The notes under the pieces were generated by a model. It was given only the letters and a program-made list of their open reading frames with translations, did no database searches and was not told the DNA's origin. Both the position numbers and the translations under genes were made by a program. Shown here one piece after another: positions 14,271 to 22,411 of a stretch of 43,396 bases of DNA (position 1 is the first letter of the stretch; each line of letters starts with the position of its first letter). The stretch spans positions 1 to 43,396 of the forward strand of contig WFXC01000047.1 in assembly GCA_015490805.1 (NCBI GenBank), read 5' to 3'. The DNA comes from Candidatus Kapaibacterium sp. Its GTDB lineage: Bacteria > Bacteroidota > Ignavibacteria > Kapaibacteriales > WFXC01.

Positions 14271-17093
14271 TTAGTTGCAGGGTGGCGGCTGGCGACCAAA
14301 CAAACTGCCCACAGCTTCTGCTACGGCGCTGCAGTCGACGGGATCAGCTATGTGGCGAAGGAGCAGCGCAGGAATGCGTGTCCGAAAAGCGGCTTTCCGT
14401 AGCGCTGGGTGATTGCCCAGATGCCAGATGCCAGCAAGGTGTACGAGAGGAGTCAGGCGAGGATCACGAACACCAGCCGGGATGCGTGCCAGCATCGCTT
14501 CGATCCAGGGAAGATCTGCTGCCGAGGGTTTCGGCAGAGAAAAAGTTCCGGAGAACCCCATTGCGCCTTGCTGTGCCGTTTGTGCTTCCAGCTTCCGCAA
14601 GTTTTGCCACACCCGATGAAGTGCTTCTGGACGGTTCCAGAACATCGCTATGAGCCGCTGCACGCCGGCGAATTCCCAGCGTTTCAGCAGTTCCATTCCC
14701 CACTCCAATCCTTCGCCCTGAAGCAGCGCTTCCGTCCAGAGTTGAAAAACGGTGTCCTGAAACTCTTTGGGAATCGCACTGGTAAGCTGCAAGAGCCAGA
14801 GCCGGTGAGACAGAGACAGATCAGGAGCAGTCAGTGCATACTGAACCAGCCAGGGATCCAGAAGTTCAGGAGTTATCAGGCGAGTCAGGATGATCAGTGA
14901 CGGAGGATCTTCTTCAGCGTGAACAAGGGATGCGATAAATTGATCCAGTTTGCCAATCCCAGAGGACGGCAAAGGAGCCCATTCGGAAGGTGGGTATGCA
15001 GCCAGCCGATGCAAAAGCATTCGGGCGACGATTGAATCGGCAGGTGGCCCTTCTGCTAACGCCCGTCTCCAGCGAGATGGACCCTCGCGAGATATGATAA
15101 TCTTCAGCAATTGATCGACTGCACCGGGTTCGTGGCGAAGCGCGTGGAGGTAAGCGACTTCCAGTGCCTGCTCAACGTTTTCGTCTGGATCACCCTCTTC
15201 TAAACGGTGCCGCAGGTGTTCAACTAACTTCGGGGTCCAACTCCGTGCAATTGCCAGCGCACTTGCAGCCGCATGCCGCACATATTCACTGGCATCGCGG
15301 GTTACAGCGAGCAGATCAGCCGTAGTGCCGGGATTTTGAGCGGGGATACTGGCAAAGTATTCAGCCGCCGCTCGACGCAGCAGAGGATCGGCATCGCGAA
15401 GCGGTGAGCGCAGGAAGGGCTCTACTTCGTTTCGCCAGGGATCCGGCTTTGCCAGTCTCAACAGTTCGATGGCGCGGCGACGTATGACGTTGGTGGTAGC
15501 ATTGTCCTGCGCAATATGTACCAGCTGAAGCGCAAGGGATGTTGTGAGTTTTGGTCGGAACCCACTGATAAACGTCTGGAACCAGCGGTCTTCTTGCTGG
15601 AGCGCCGCTCTAAGGGCGCGGCTGGCTGTTTCATCTCCGAGCTGGAGCAGAGCGCGAAGAGCTTCTCGATAGACGGCTGGATCTTTATCTTGCAATGCTT
15701 GCTGCAATGCTTTACGGATGCGAAGTTGGAGATCCGGTAGACCTGCAAGCGATTGCGCCAGTTGCTGTCCATACGCCACATTGCCCAGTCGGGCAGCCTC
15801 TTCCTCCTCTGGTGCCAGCGCCAGACTCAGGAGCAGCGCCGCTTGTTGTCGCAACGAAGCTACAGGAGCCTGTAGGGCTTCCAGAACCAATTCCCAGCGT
15901 CCTGCAGCAGCCAGTAGTTGCACGTGCCAGGGAGCAGGATGCGTCCGGTAAGCCTGTTCGACCCGGTCAGCAATGACGGCTGCGTGTTCAAAAAGGGCGC
16001 TCCAGCGATCCCATTCGCAGGGACGGGGGCTGCGAATTGCGGCATCCCAATCCTGCATGTCTTCCGTCACCATTCGAAAGAGCCGGATAATGCCCTCAAC
16101 ACCATCGGCTGCCAGAAGGCGGACAGCTTCGGCGCAACTTTCTCCCTGGAGCACCAGTGTCTCCAGGAGAGATAAAGTTTCCGGTGGTGGCGATGGCAGT
16201 GCTTCCTTGCGATACCACCATAGTCGAACCAGTCGAAGCATTGCCTGCTGCAATTCAGGATCTGAAAGTAGTCCCACTACTTTCTGTTTCTGCTCAAGCG
16301 TCAAGGTTCGTTGTTCCAGCTTTTCCAGAAACAGGCGGCGCCAGCGATCGCGTGTCAGCCAGGAGCGTGCATCTGGTGGTAGCGGTGGCGGATCGATTGC
16401 CCACGCGATGAGCGTATTTGTTCCGGTTTCCGTCGTATCCAGTGCTAAGATTTCCGGTACATTCCACGCGTGAGGACCCCGATAACTCCGCAGCCGATTC
16501 AGAAAAGCAGCAGGAAAACTGCTCGAAAGGTGGGGTTTTGTTTCTGCCAGAAAGGCAATGATGGTTTCAAAAAGTTCTTCGGAATATGCTGCTGATTGTT
16601 CCAGCACCACTGGTAAGACTTCAGCAATCCGCCGCTGGAGTGCTTCATCAAGCATCCACGCCAGGCGAACAATGGGGAACGTCAAACGTTGAAGATCGGA
16701 ATTGTCTGATGCCAGCCAGCTCAATGGTATATCCACGAGCAACGTTTGCGCTACGGAGGAGTCCTGAGCCACTACCGCTGGCGAAATGATCTCATAGATT
16801 TTCTGCAACTGCAAGCGTATGGCAGAGGGAATAGCGGTATCCTGCCAGAAGCGGCGGGTCAGTCGTGCAATCTGGATTTCCCGACCAAATAGCCGACCGT
16901 TGCGGAGTGCCCGGATGATTTCTTCGAGCACAGGCTGGACATCGGCAGCCGTCCGAACCGTTTCCAGCTTTCGGAGTAACAGGTCGTCGTGTTCCATCGG
17001 TTTCACTGAATAGTTTGTCGCAAGGAAAAATCCTATTCCGAAAACAACCCACCACGTGATATTTCGGAAACGGTGATAAACCCTCGGTACCAT
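14271..17093 (-). CDS. Large HEAT/ARM-repeat protein with N-terminal membrane or signal segment
   Basis: This protein of 940 residues has a basic start, a hydrophobic segment (ITWWVVFGIGFFLATNY) and then almost entirely helical repeats. HEAT-like units are clearest in the middle, for example IRRRAIELLRLAKPDPW, LLRRAAAEYFASIP and VRHAAASALAIARSW, with the typical Arg and Ala positions. Such solenoids act as protein-protein scaffolds, and this one is likely exported or membrane-anchored. No enzymatic motif is seen. The ATG at 17093 is preferred because CGGAG lies seven bases upstream; the longer ATG at 17117 has none. It is monocistronic between a convergent DUF4412 gene and a repeat cluster. 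Confidence 0.8.
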   Translation of the reverse strand: MVPRVYHRFRNITWWVVFGIGFFLATNYSVKPMEHDDLLLRKLETVRTAADVQPVLEEIIRALRNGRLFGREIQIARLTRRFWQDTAIPSAIRLQLQKIYEIISPAVVAQDSSVAQTLLVDIPLSWLASDNSDLQRLTFPIVRLAWMLDEALQRRIAEVLPVVLEQSAAYSEELFETIIAFLAETKPHLSSSFPAAFLNRLRSYRGPHAWNVPEILALDTTETGTNTLIAWAIDPPPLPPDARSWLTRDRWRRLFLEKLEQRTLTLEQKQKVVGLLSDPELQQAMLRLVRLWWYRKEALPSPPPETLSLLETLVLQGESCAEAVRLLAADGVEGIIRLFRMVTEDMQDWDAAIRSPRPCEWDRWSALFEHAAVIADRVEQAYRTHPAPWHVQLLAAAGRWELVLEALQAPVASLRQQAALLLSLALAPEEEEAARLGNVAYGQQLAQSLAGLPDLQLRIRKALQQALQDKDPAVYREALRALLQLGDETASRALRAALQQEDRWFQTFISGFRPKLTTSLALQLVHIAQDNATTNVIRRRAIELLRLAKPDPWRNEVEPFLRSPLRDADPLLRRAAAEYFASIPAQNPGTTADLLAVTRDASEYVRHAAASALAIARSWTPKLVEHLRHRLEEGDPDENVEQALEVAYLHALRHEPGAVDQLLKIIISREGPSRWRRALAEGPPADSIVARMLLHRLAAYPPSEWAPLPSSGIGKLDQFIASLVHAEEDPPSLIILTRLITPELLDPWLVQYALTAPDLSLSHRLWLLQLTSAIPKEFQDTVFQLWTEALLQGEGLEWGMELLKRWEFAGVQRLIAMFWNRPEALHRVWQNLRKLEAQTAQQGAMGFSGTFSLPKPSAADLPWIEAMLARIPAGVRDPRLTPLVHLAGIWHLGNHPALRKAAFRTRIPALLLRHIADPVDCSAVAEAVGSLFGRQPPPCN

Positions 17094-17455
17094 TGCTGCG
17101 CTCCGTCGTTGCCCCATTGCCGGATCTTGCTGGAGATGCTACATCACCCGATACCACGTTGCCCTCACACGCACGCTTTATCGGAAACGAAGGACTCTAC
17201 AGCAGATTGATTCCCTGCTGTGGACAGTGTCCAGATGGCACAATTGCTCTGGTAGTCCGCTCTGGTGGATAGTTGGATGCGAATTTACTCAACTGGATCG
17301 GGAGATTACTGTCGGATATGCTGTGTTTGCTCTCTTGCTGAGAAAGCAGAGATACAGTTGGAGTGGGGAGTACCGTTTGTGGTATGGAAAAGGATGCATT
17401 CCTGGTGTTATCGGAAAAGGATAAGGAAGTTGCATCCGGTGACCGGGCGTGGCTT

Positions 17456-17745
17456 CCCGGAGGTGCCGGTTTTCGCTGGCAAAAGATGCACGCCTGAGGG
17501 CATACGTTCCCAGTAAATCCAACAGGGAGCACCGACTTTAGTCGGCATGAGATGTACCCTAAAGGGAGCGCTTCCAGTAGATGCACGCCTAAGAGCATGC
17601 GTTTTCAGCAAACTGGGAGCGCTCCACTGGGAGCGCCGGCTTTCGCCGGCAAGAAGAATGCAGAGAGCAAGCCTCCAGATTGATTCTGGACCACTCAGGG
17701 GTTTGTCCTGCCGGCGGCAGAGCATACTGAAGAGTGTGCTCCCGG
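17456..17745. repeat. Cluster 3 of covarying palindromic repeats, more degenerate
   Basis: This is the same family and orientation as cluster 1: P-type forward, Q-type inverted. P units lie near 17456-17484, 17523-17550 (perfect CCGAC/GTCGG) and 17627-17653 (perfect CCGGC/GCCGG). Q units lie near 17487-17513, 17553-17577, 17582-17608 and 17720-17745, and a lone flank at 17613-17625. Several stems are imperfect, so the copies look older. The cluster lies between the divergent HEAT and barrel genes and fills much of the 829-base gap 17094-17922. The remaining parts of the gap (17094-17455 and 17746-17922) show no gene or motif I can support. Confidence 0.78.
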
Positions 17746-17922
17746 TAGTCGGATGTTGCAATGTGCACTCACAACGAGTGGAGCGTAAAGGCGCGGATGA
17801 CTTGTTCCACGCTCGCACTATAGAATCCGCTTTGCGGCAGGAGGAAGTTGCCGCAATACTGCACGAAAAAAAGCGTTTGCTCGTATCGCGGCAATTGGTT
17901 GAGCAAGGATGCTGATCGGGCA

Positions 17923-18609
17923 ATGGGTCGCTTCGTTTGTTTTTTAGGGATATTGATCCTGTCGGCTTCGGCGTGGGCACAGTCACCGGAATACCGGGGA
18001 GGAGATCACGAATTGCTCATAGCGCCGACAGCATACACAATGCCGAAGGGGGGGATTTATTTGACGAACTATGAACTGTTTTTTTTGAATGCTGGCTTTG
18101 CAGCGACGGATCGCACGCATGTCAGTGCTTTTGTTTTGTTTCCGATTGTTCCAGAATTCTTGCGCTCTCTGTCTATTGGTATGAAGCAGAACTATTGGTA
18201 TTCCTCCCCCTTTGCCAGCGCCATCTGGGGAGCGTACAACTTTGACTTGGGAGTCTTAGCGGTGGGGAATGCTTTTTCTGTTGGAACGATGCGGAGTAAT
18301 GTAACGTTCAACGCTATCCTAATCGCCAGCCTGAAGGAGTCCTTTGGAGCTGGATGGGGATTTTCACTGGGGGGTGCTATTGCGCTAAGCTCATCGATTA
18401 AACTGTTAGGGGAGTACTGGTTTTCGGAAGAAACCTTGCGCGGCACCAGCTCAGGGGAAATCTTAGGACTGGGAATCCGCTTTTACAGCAAACAGTTCTG
18501 CATTGATCTTGGAGGCATTCGCCCGGTAGGGATTACGGTAGAGGATTCAAGTGACTTGATTGCTTTTCCCTATCTCAAAGGGACGTACATTATCCTGCCT
18601 GAAAAGTGA
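17923..18609 (+). CDS. Small outer-membrane beta-barrel-like protein, unknown function
   Basis: This protein of 228 residues has a signal peptide (RFVCFLGILILSASAWAQ) and a mature part of alternating hydrophobic strands rich in Gly, Tyr and Phe. There are repeated amphipathic stretches such as WGFSLGGAIALSSSIKLLGEYWF and IRFYSKQFCIDLGGIRP, typical of outer-membrane barrels. It contains a single cysteine pair at most and no enzymatic motif. The ATG at 17923 is chosen because it directly precedes the signal peptide; an upstream in-frame ATG at 17848 would add non-signal sequence. A strong intrinsic terminator follows nine bases after the stop. The role is not known. Confidence 0.75.
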   Translation: MGRFVCFLGILILSASAWAQSPEYRGGDHELLIAPTAYTMPKGGIYLTNYELFFLNAGFAATDRTHVSAFVLFPIVPEFLRSLSIGMKQNYWYSSPFASAIWGAYNFDLGVLAVGNAFSVGTMRSNVTFNAILIASLKESFGAGWGFSLGGAIALSSSIKLLGEYWFSEETLRGTSSGEILGLGIRFYSKQFCIDLGGIRPVGITVEDSSDLIAFPYLKGTYIILPEK

Positions 18610-18617
18610 TGCGAGAA

Positions 18618-18645
18618 AAAAGCCCCTTCGAGTGAAGGGGCTTTT
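18618..18645. terminator. Bidirectional intrinsic terminator between convergent genes
   Basis: AAAAGCCCCTTC and GAAGGGGCTTTT form a perfect 12-bp stem with loop GAGT. A runs on the left and T runs on the right make it functional in both directions. It lies between the end of the barrel gene (18609) and the end of rpsU (18662). Confidence 0.93.
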
Positions 18646-18661
18646 ACCAAAAATTCCGGAG

Positions 18662-18862
18662 TTAATCGCGTTCTTTTTCCCGGCGGGCACGCTGAATGCG
18701 GCGCAGCGCTTTCATCCGCTCAATTTTGCGCTGTTCAGAAGGTTTTAAATAAAAAGTATGGCGACGATACTCTCGCAAAATTCCGCTCCGTTCGTACTTT
18801 TTCTTGAAGCGCTTGAGTGCCTTATCGATCGGCTCGTTGTCCTGTACTGTTACTCCGATCAC
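18662..18862 (-). CDS. rpsU: 30S ribosomal protein S21
   Basis: This small basic protein of 66 residues has the S21 signature: NEPIDKALKRFKKKYERSG, then REYRRHTFYLKPSEQRK. It binds the small ribosomal subunit near the anti-Shine-Dalgarno region and helps initiation. The start is a GTG at 18862 with AAAGG four bases upstream. The Arg/Lys-rich tail is usual. It is likely co-transcribed with the basic protein gene 41 bases upstream and ends at a bidirectional terminator. Confidence 0.96.
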   Translation of the reverse strand: MIGVTVQDNEPIDKALKRFKKKYERSGILREYRRHTFYLKPSEQRKIERMKALRRIQRARREKERD

Positions 18863-18903
18863 TTTGCCTTTGACCTTTCCGTTTGTGAAACAAACTACTG
18901 TTG

Positions 18904-19431
18904 TTATGAGTGTGTCGAGGAAGCGTGCGATTCAGCAGTTGCATCTGGATTGAATTTTTCAATCAGTTTTTTCGTTTTCAGTTTCTCAAATTCCACGATG
19001 ATGGCGTAACCACCACTGCTGGTAATAGCTTTTTGTCGCACAATGCCAATGTCATTCCATTGCTCGTGGTAGATAACATCGCCGATTTTGAATTCCTTTG
19101 TGGGTGAATACTTGATGGCATCTTCCGGATTGTATTGCTGCAATTGTTCCTGGGAAGATTTCGATTTCAGGAGCTCTAAGTTAACCAGTTGCGAGTGGCG
19201 ACTTTTTGTACACCGTGCCCACTGGTGAGGAACACCTTCGATTTCAAAAGGCTCGCCAATCAGTTCGTGCTTGGTTTCCTTCATCAGGAAGGGTGAAAAC
19301 AGCATAACGTATTTTTTTCGGCGCCGACGTCGCTTCTTTTTCGGTTGCTCTTCCTGCTGTTGTGTTTGTTCCTCACCGTTTGCCGATGCCATTTGCTGCT
19401 CCAATTCTTCAGCCTTTTTCTTCCGTGCCAT
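18904..19431 (-). CDS. Basic protein with C-terminal Tudor/DUF3553-like barrel, upstream of rpsU
   Basis: This protein of 175 residues has three parts: an N-terminal charged segment with Gln/Glu repeats (about 1-30), a run of basic residues KKKRRRRRKK (about 31-40), and a globular C-terminal part. The latter contains EFKIGDVIYHEQWNDIGIV, the F-x-x-G-D-x-I-x-H-x-x-x-x-x-G-x-V pattern of small SH3/Tudor-like barrels (DUF3553, UvrD tail, CarD-like). The polybasic stretch suggests nucleic-acid or ribosome binding. Its position just before rpsU, in the same direction, points to a link with translation or RNA, but that is inference. It has no close named homologue that I recognise. Confidence 0.7.
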   Translation of the reverse strand: MARKKKAEELEQQMASANGEEQTQQQEEQPKKKRRRRRKKYVMLFSPFLMKETKHELIGEPFEIEGVPHQWARCTKSRHSQLVNLELLKSKSSQEQLQQYNPEDAIKYSPTKEFKIGDVIYHEQWNDIGIVRQKAITSSGGYAIIVEFEKLKTKKLIEKFNPDATAESHASSTHS

Positions 19432-19557
19432 AACCCGACGGTACTTTTGTTTTACAAAATTTGCGTAACTTGCAAGTTTTCAAACTTGCTTTGACGATTA
19501 AGTTGGATTTTCATTGAAAAAAGAAAAACGATCGTGGAGCACCAGGAGCAAAATAGG

Positions 19558-20493
19558 GTGCGGTTGAGCGTTGTTATTCCGCTATTCAACGAAGCAGAAT
19601 CATTGCCAGAGTTGGTGGCAAAAGTGGATCATGTATGCCAGTCCATTGCTCCGGATGCTTATGAAATTGTCGCAGTGGACGATGGTTCAACCGATGACTC
19701 CTTTGCGGTTCTCCAGCGGTTGCTGGAGCAGTATCCGCGGTTGCGGGTCGTTCGATTTCGGCGGAATTATGGAAAATCAGCAGCGTTGGCTGTTGGATTT
19801 GATCGAGCCCGCGGAGATGTTATCGTCACGATGGATGCAGATCTCCAGGATGATCCAGAAGAAATTCCCCGATTGCTGGCGAAATTAGAGGAAGGGTATG
19901 ATCTGGTCAGTGGATGGAAAAAGAAGCGGTATGATCCGTGGCATAAAACAGTGCCGTCTAAACTGTTCAATTGGGTGACGTCGATCGTAAGCGGTATTCG
20001 GTTGCACGACTTTAACTGCGGACTCAAGGTGTATCGTAGAGAAGTAGCAAAACGGTTGCGGGTATACGGTGAAATGCATCGGTATTTGCCGGCAATTGCT
20101 CATTTGATGGGATTTCGGGTTACGGAGATTCCAGTGCGTCACCATCCGCGGAAGTATGGGCGTTCCAAATTTGGCGCTGGACGCTTTATCAAGGGTTTTT
20201 TAGATCTCCTGACGGTGGTGCTGACCACCCGGTTTGCCCGCCGTCCGTTGCATTTTTTTGGCTCTATTGGTATTCTGATGGCAGTGGTGGGGTTCGGGAT
20301 TGATTTGTATTTGACCATCGAGTGGATCTTGGGAAAAACATTCTTGAGCAATCGTCCCTTAGCCCTGTTGGGTATCGCTTTGATTATCGTTGGTGTCCAG
20401 TTTATATCGCTGGGATTGCTGGCAGAAATGATTGTGCAGCAGCAAGCGGGTTCAGCAGAAGATTATCTCATAGAGTGGGAGAGTCCGCAATGA
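19558..20493 (+). CDS. Family 2 glycosyltransferase, DPM1/GtrB-like, with two C-terminal membrane helices
   Basis: This protein of 311 residues adds a sugar from a nucleotide donor to a lipid carrier, probably undecaprenyl phosphate. Motifs are VVIPLFNEAESLPEL, VDDGSTDDS, the metal-binding DADLQDDPEEIP, and GLKVYRREV. The C-terminus has two hydrophobic helices (HFFGSIGILMAVVGFGIDLYL and ALLGIALIIVGVQFISLGLL), as in GtrB/ArnC-type enzymes. The GTG at 19558 (MRLSVVIPLF) has AGGAG nine bases upstream; a GTG at 19534 is possible. Its stop overlaps the next start by four bases, so it is coupled to the outer-membrane protein gene. With the GT9 and YfhO genes downstream it suggests envelope glycan assembly. 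Confidence 0.93.
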   Translation: MRLSVVIPLFNEAESLPELVAKVDHVCQSIAPDAYEIVAVDDGSTDDSFAVLQRLLEQYPRLRVVRFRRNYGKSAALAVGFDRARGDVIVTMDADLQDDPEEIPRLLAKLEEGYDLVSGWKKKRYDPWHKTVPSKLFNWVTSIVSGIRLHDFNCGLKVYRREVAKRLRVYGEMHRYLPAIAHLMGFRVTEIPVRHHPRKYGRSKFGAGRFIKGFLDLLTVVLTTRFARRPLHFFGSIGILMAVVGFGIDLYLTIEWILGKTFLSNRPLALLGIALIIVGVQFISLGLLAEMIVQQQAGSAEDYLIEWESPQ

Positions 20494-21212
20494 GCAGATG
20501 GATGGTGTTGACTTGGTGCCTGCTGGTGAGTACGCTGAGCGTACAGGCACAGTATCCGATGCGGGTTTCGGCAGGATTGTCCACCTTCTGGATTAACGGG
20601 GCGAACCCCGCGCGGGAAACCTTAGCTTTTCTGGGCGGAGGTTTTTCCGGAGCGCAGACAGGAGTAGCGGTGAAAGTAGCGTTTCCAGAAGCGATTGCTC
20701 CGTTCTCATCGCTCCCGCTGGATGTTGTACTCTTTGCAGAGACCATTTTCTTCCGCGGGCGAGAGCGGTATCCCTACCCCAATGCGAACCTGTATCGAAG
20801 CTTCGGCATCGATGTTGCTTCGCTGTCCGTAGGACTGGAGCGAACCTTTATCCACTTCTCCTCGTTGACCTCTGCTTTTGCGGGGATGGAAATCCGCGGA
20901 GCTCTGGTCTCACGGGGATTGTTTGAACAGCGATTTGTGCGGTTGAATGGGGAAATTATCGAGCGAAACACGTACACTGTGCGGACGAAGTCGACAGCGT
21001 GGCGTCTGGGCTTGACAATGCGGGTAGGGGTGCGTGGCAAGTTTGATCCTGATTTCGCTATGGAGGCTTCGATTGGGTATTCTGCATTAAACCTGTTGGG
21101 GCGCCAGCCAGAGCGTGGAGAATTGTTAACCCCCGATCCGACATTAGAAGTTCAGGAACGAATTGTCGCTGGTGTCGTTTCATCCATAATGATTCTGTAC
21201 TACTGGCGGTGA
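20490..21212 (+). CDS. Outer-membrane beta-barrel-like protein
   Basis: This protein of 240 residues has a signal peptide (VLTWCLLVSTLSVQAQ) and a mature region of alternating strands with many aromatic and Gly residues, ending in ...SSIMILYYWR. A terminal aromatic-rich strand is common in outer-membrane barrels, although the final residue here is Arg. The ATG at 20490 overlaps the glycosyltransferase stop in ATGA. No catalytic motif is visible. It is probably a co-expressed surface or assembly protein of unknown function. Confidence 0.75.
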   Translation: MSRWMVLTWCLLVSTLSVQAQYPMRVSAGLSTFWINGANPARETLAFLGGGFSGAQTGVAVKVAFPEAIAPFSSLPLDVVLFAETIFFRGRERYPYPNANLYRSFGIDVASLSVGLERTFIHFSSLTSAFAGMEIRGALVSRGLFEQRFVRLNGEIIERNTYTVRTKSTAWRLGLTMRVGVRGKFDPDFAMEASIGYSALNLLGRQPERGELLTPDPTLEVQERIVAGVVSSIMILYYWR

Positions 21213-21221
21213 GAACGGGCG

Positions 21222-22328
21222 ATGGAAATCAAGACAGATTGTCGTTTTTTCCGGGGCGATATTCCGTGTGCGCCCCATAAGGAATACGGGGTGCATTGTG
21301 AGGAGTGTTCTTATTATGAGCCGATTGAGCAGCGCATTTTGATGATCAAGCTGGGCGCAATTGGCGACGTTATCCGAACCACGGCATTACTCCGGCGAAT
21401 TCGGGCAGAGATGCCCGGAGCGAAGATTTATTGGTTAACCTACTATCCTGATGCGGTGCCCCGGCAGTGGGTGGACGAGGTGCTTCCGTTCTCGCTGGAA
21501 TCAGTGCTGTCACTGGAAACGATTCCTTTTGATTGGGTCATCAATCTGGACAAAGATCACTATGCGTGCGCGCTGACGCGTCGGCTACAGTATCAGCGAC
21601 TTTCCGGATTTACGGTCCGGGATGGCGTGATTGTTCCAGCAGATCATCGAGCTGAGCCGAAGTATCTTACCGGATTGTTTGATGATATCAGTCAGCAGAA
21701 TCCTCATTCGTATCTGGAGGAAATTTTTTATATCTGCGGCTGGGAGTTTCGGGGTGAGGAATACGTCATCGAGCCAGAGCCTGCCTCCGTGGTGATTCCG
21801 AATGAGGGAAAACCAGTTATTGCAATGAACCCCGGTTGTGGCAAGCGGTGGATTTCCCGACAGTGGCCGCCTGATCGATGGAAAGCGTTGATTCGGCTGT
21901 GCCAGAAAGAGCAGTTGTTCCCGATGGTGGTGGGGGGCAAAGAAGATGAAGAGCTCAATCGGCACATCGCTGATGAAACCGGCGCTTTTTATCCCGGAAC
22001 ATTTCCGTTGCGCCAGTTCTTTGATCTGGTTGCCCGCGCAGATGTGTTGGTAACCCCCGTGACGATGGCACTGCACGTAGCGCTGGGGGTCAAAACACCG
22101 GTGGTGGTTTTTGTGAATATTTTTAATCCGGCGGAATTTGAGCTTTATAATCGCGGCATTTTGCTCCTGCCGGAGAAACCGTGCCGCTGCTACTTCCGCC
22201 AGCGGTGTGTCAATCCAGATTATTTTTGCCTGGATTATTTGTCTCCAGAGACGGTGCTGGAAGCAGTAATGCAGTTGGTCGAAAAGAGCACCGGTTCACA
22301 ACTGGAAGCTTCATCCTCTGCGCGTTAA
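21222..22328 (+). CDS. Family 9 glycosyltransferase (heptosyltransferase-like) with N- and C-terminal cysteine clusters
   Basis: This protein of 368 residues has the GT9 hallmarks IKLGAIGDVIRTTALL and, later, NPGCGKRWISRQWPPDRW followed by VLVTPVTMALHVALGVKTPVV. GT9 enzymes add heptose or other sugars to lipopolysaccharide-type acceptors at the inner face of the cytoplasmic membrane. Unlike E. coli WaaC/WaaF, it begins with a cysteine-rich lead (Cys7, Cys16, Cys26, Cys29 in C-x8-C-x9-C-x2-C) and has a second cluster near the end (Cys321, Cys323, Cys329, Cys336). These may bind zinc or an iron-sulfur centre, which is inference. The gene starts nine bases after the barrel gene. Confidence 0.9.
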   Translation: MEIKTDCRFFRGDIPCAPHKEYGVHCEECSYYEPIEQRILMIKLGAIGDVIRTTALLRRIRAEMPGAKIYWLTYYPDAVPRQWVDEVLPFSLESVLSLETIPFDWVINLDKDHYACALTRRLQYQRLSGFTVRDGVIVPADHRAEPKYLTGLFDDISQQNPHSYLEEIFYICGWEFRGEEYVIEPEPASVVIPNEGKPVIAMNPGCGKRWISRQWPPDRWKALIRLCQKEQLFPMVVGGKEDEELNRHIADETGAFYPGTFPLRQFFDLVARADVLVTPVTMALHVALGVKTPVVVFVNIFNPAEFELYNRGILLLPEKPCRCYFRQRCVNPDYFCLDYLSPETVLEAVMQLVEKSTGSQLEASSSAR

Positions 22329-22411
22329 TGTCAGGGAGTTGATTGTATCCGAAGTGGTGCGGTATTGCTGGAAAGGAAACAGCGAAGGTATCATAAAGTG
22401 GACGAGAACGA

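Noticed and set aside
17197-17915. Several frames of 65-190 codons on both strands in the gap before the barrel gene
   Set aside because: They overlap one another and cross the repeat cluster, with repeat-derived peptides and no motifs.
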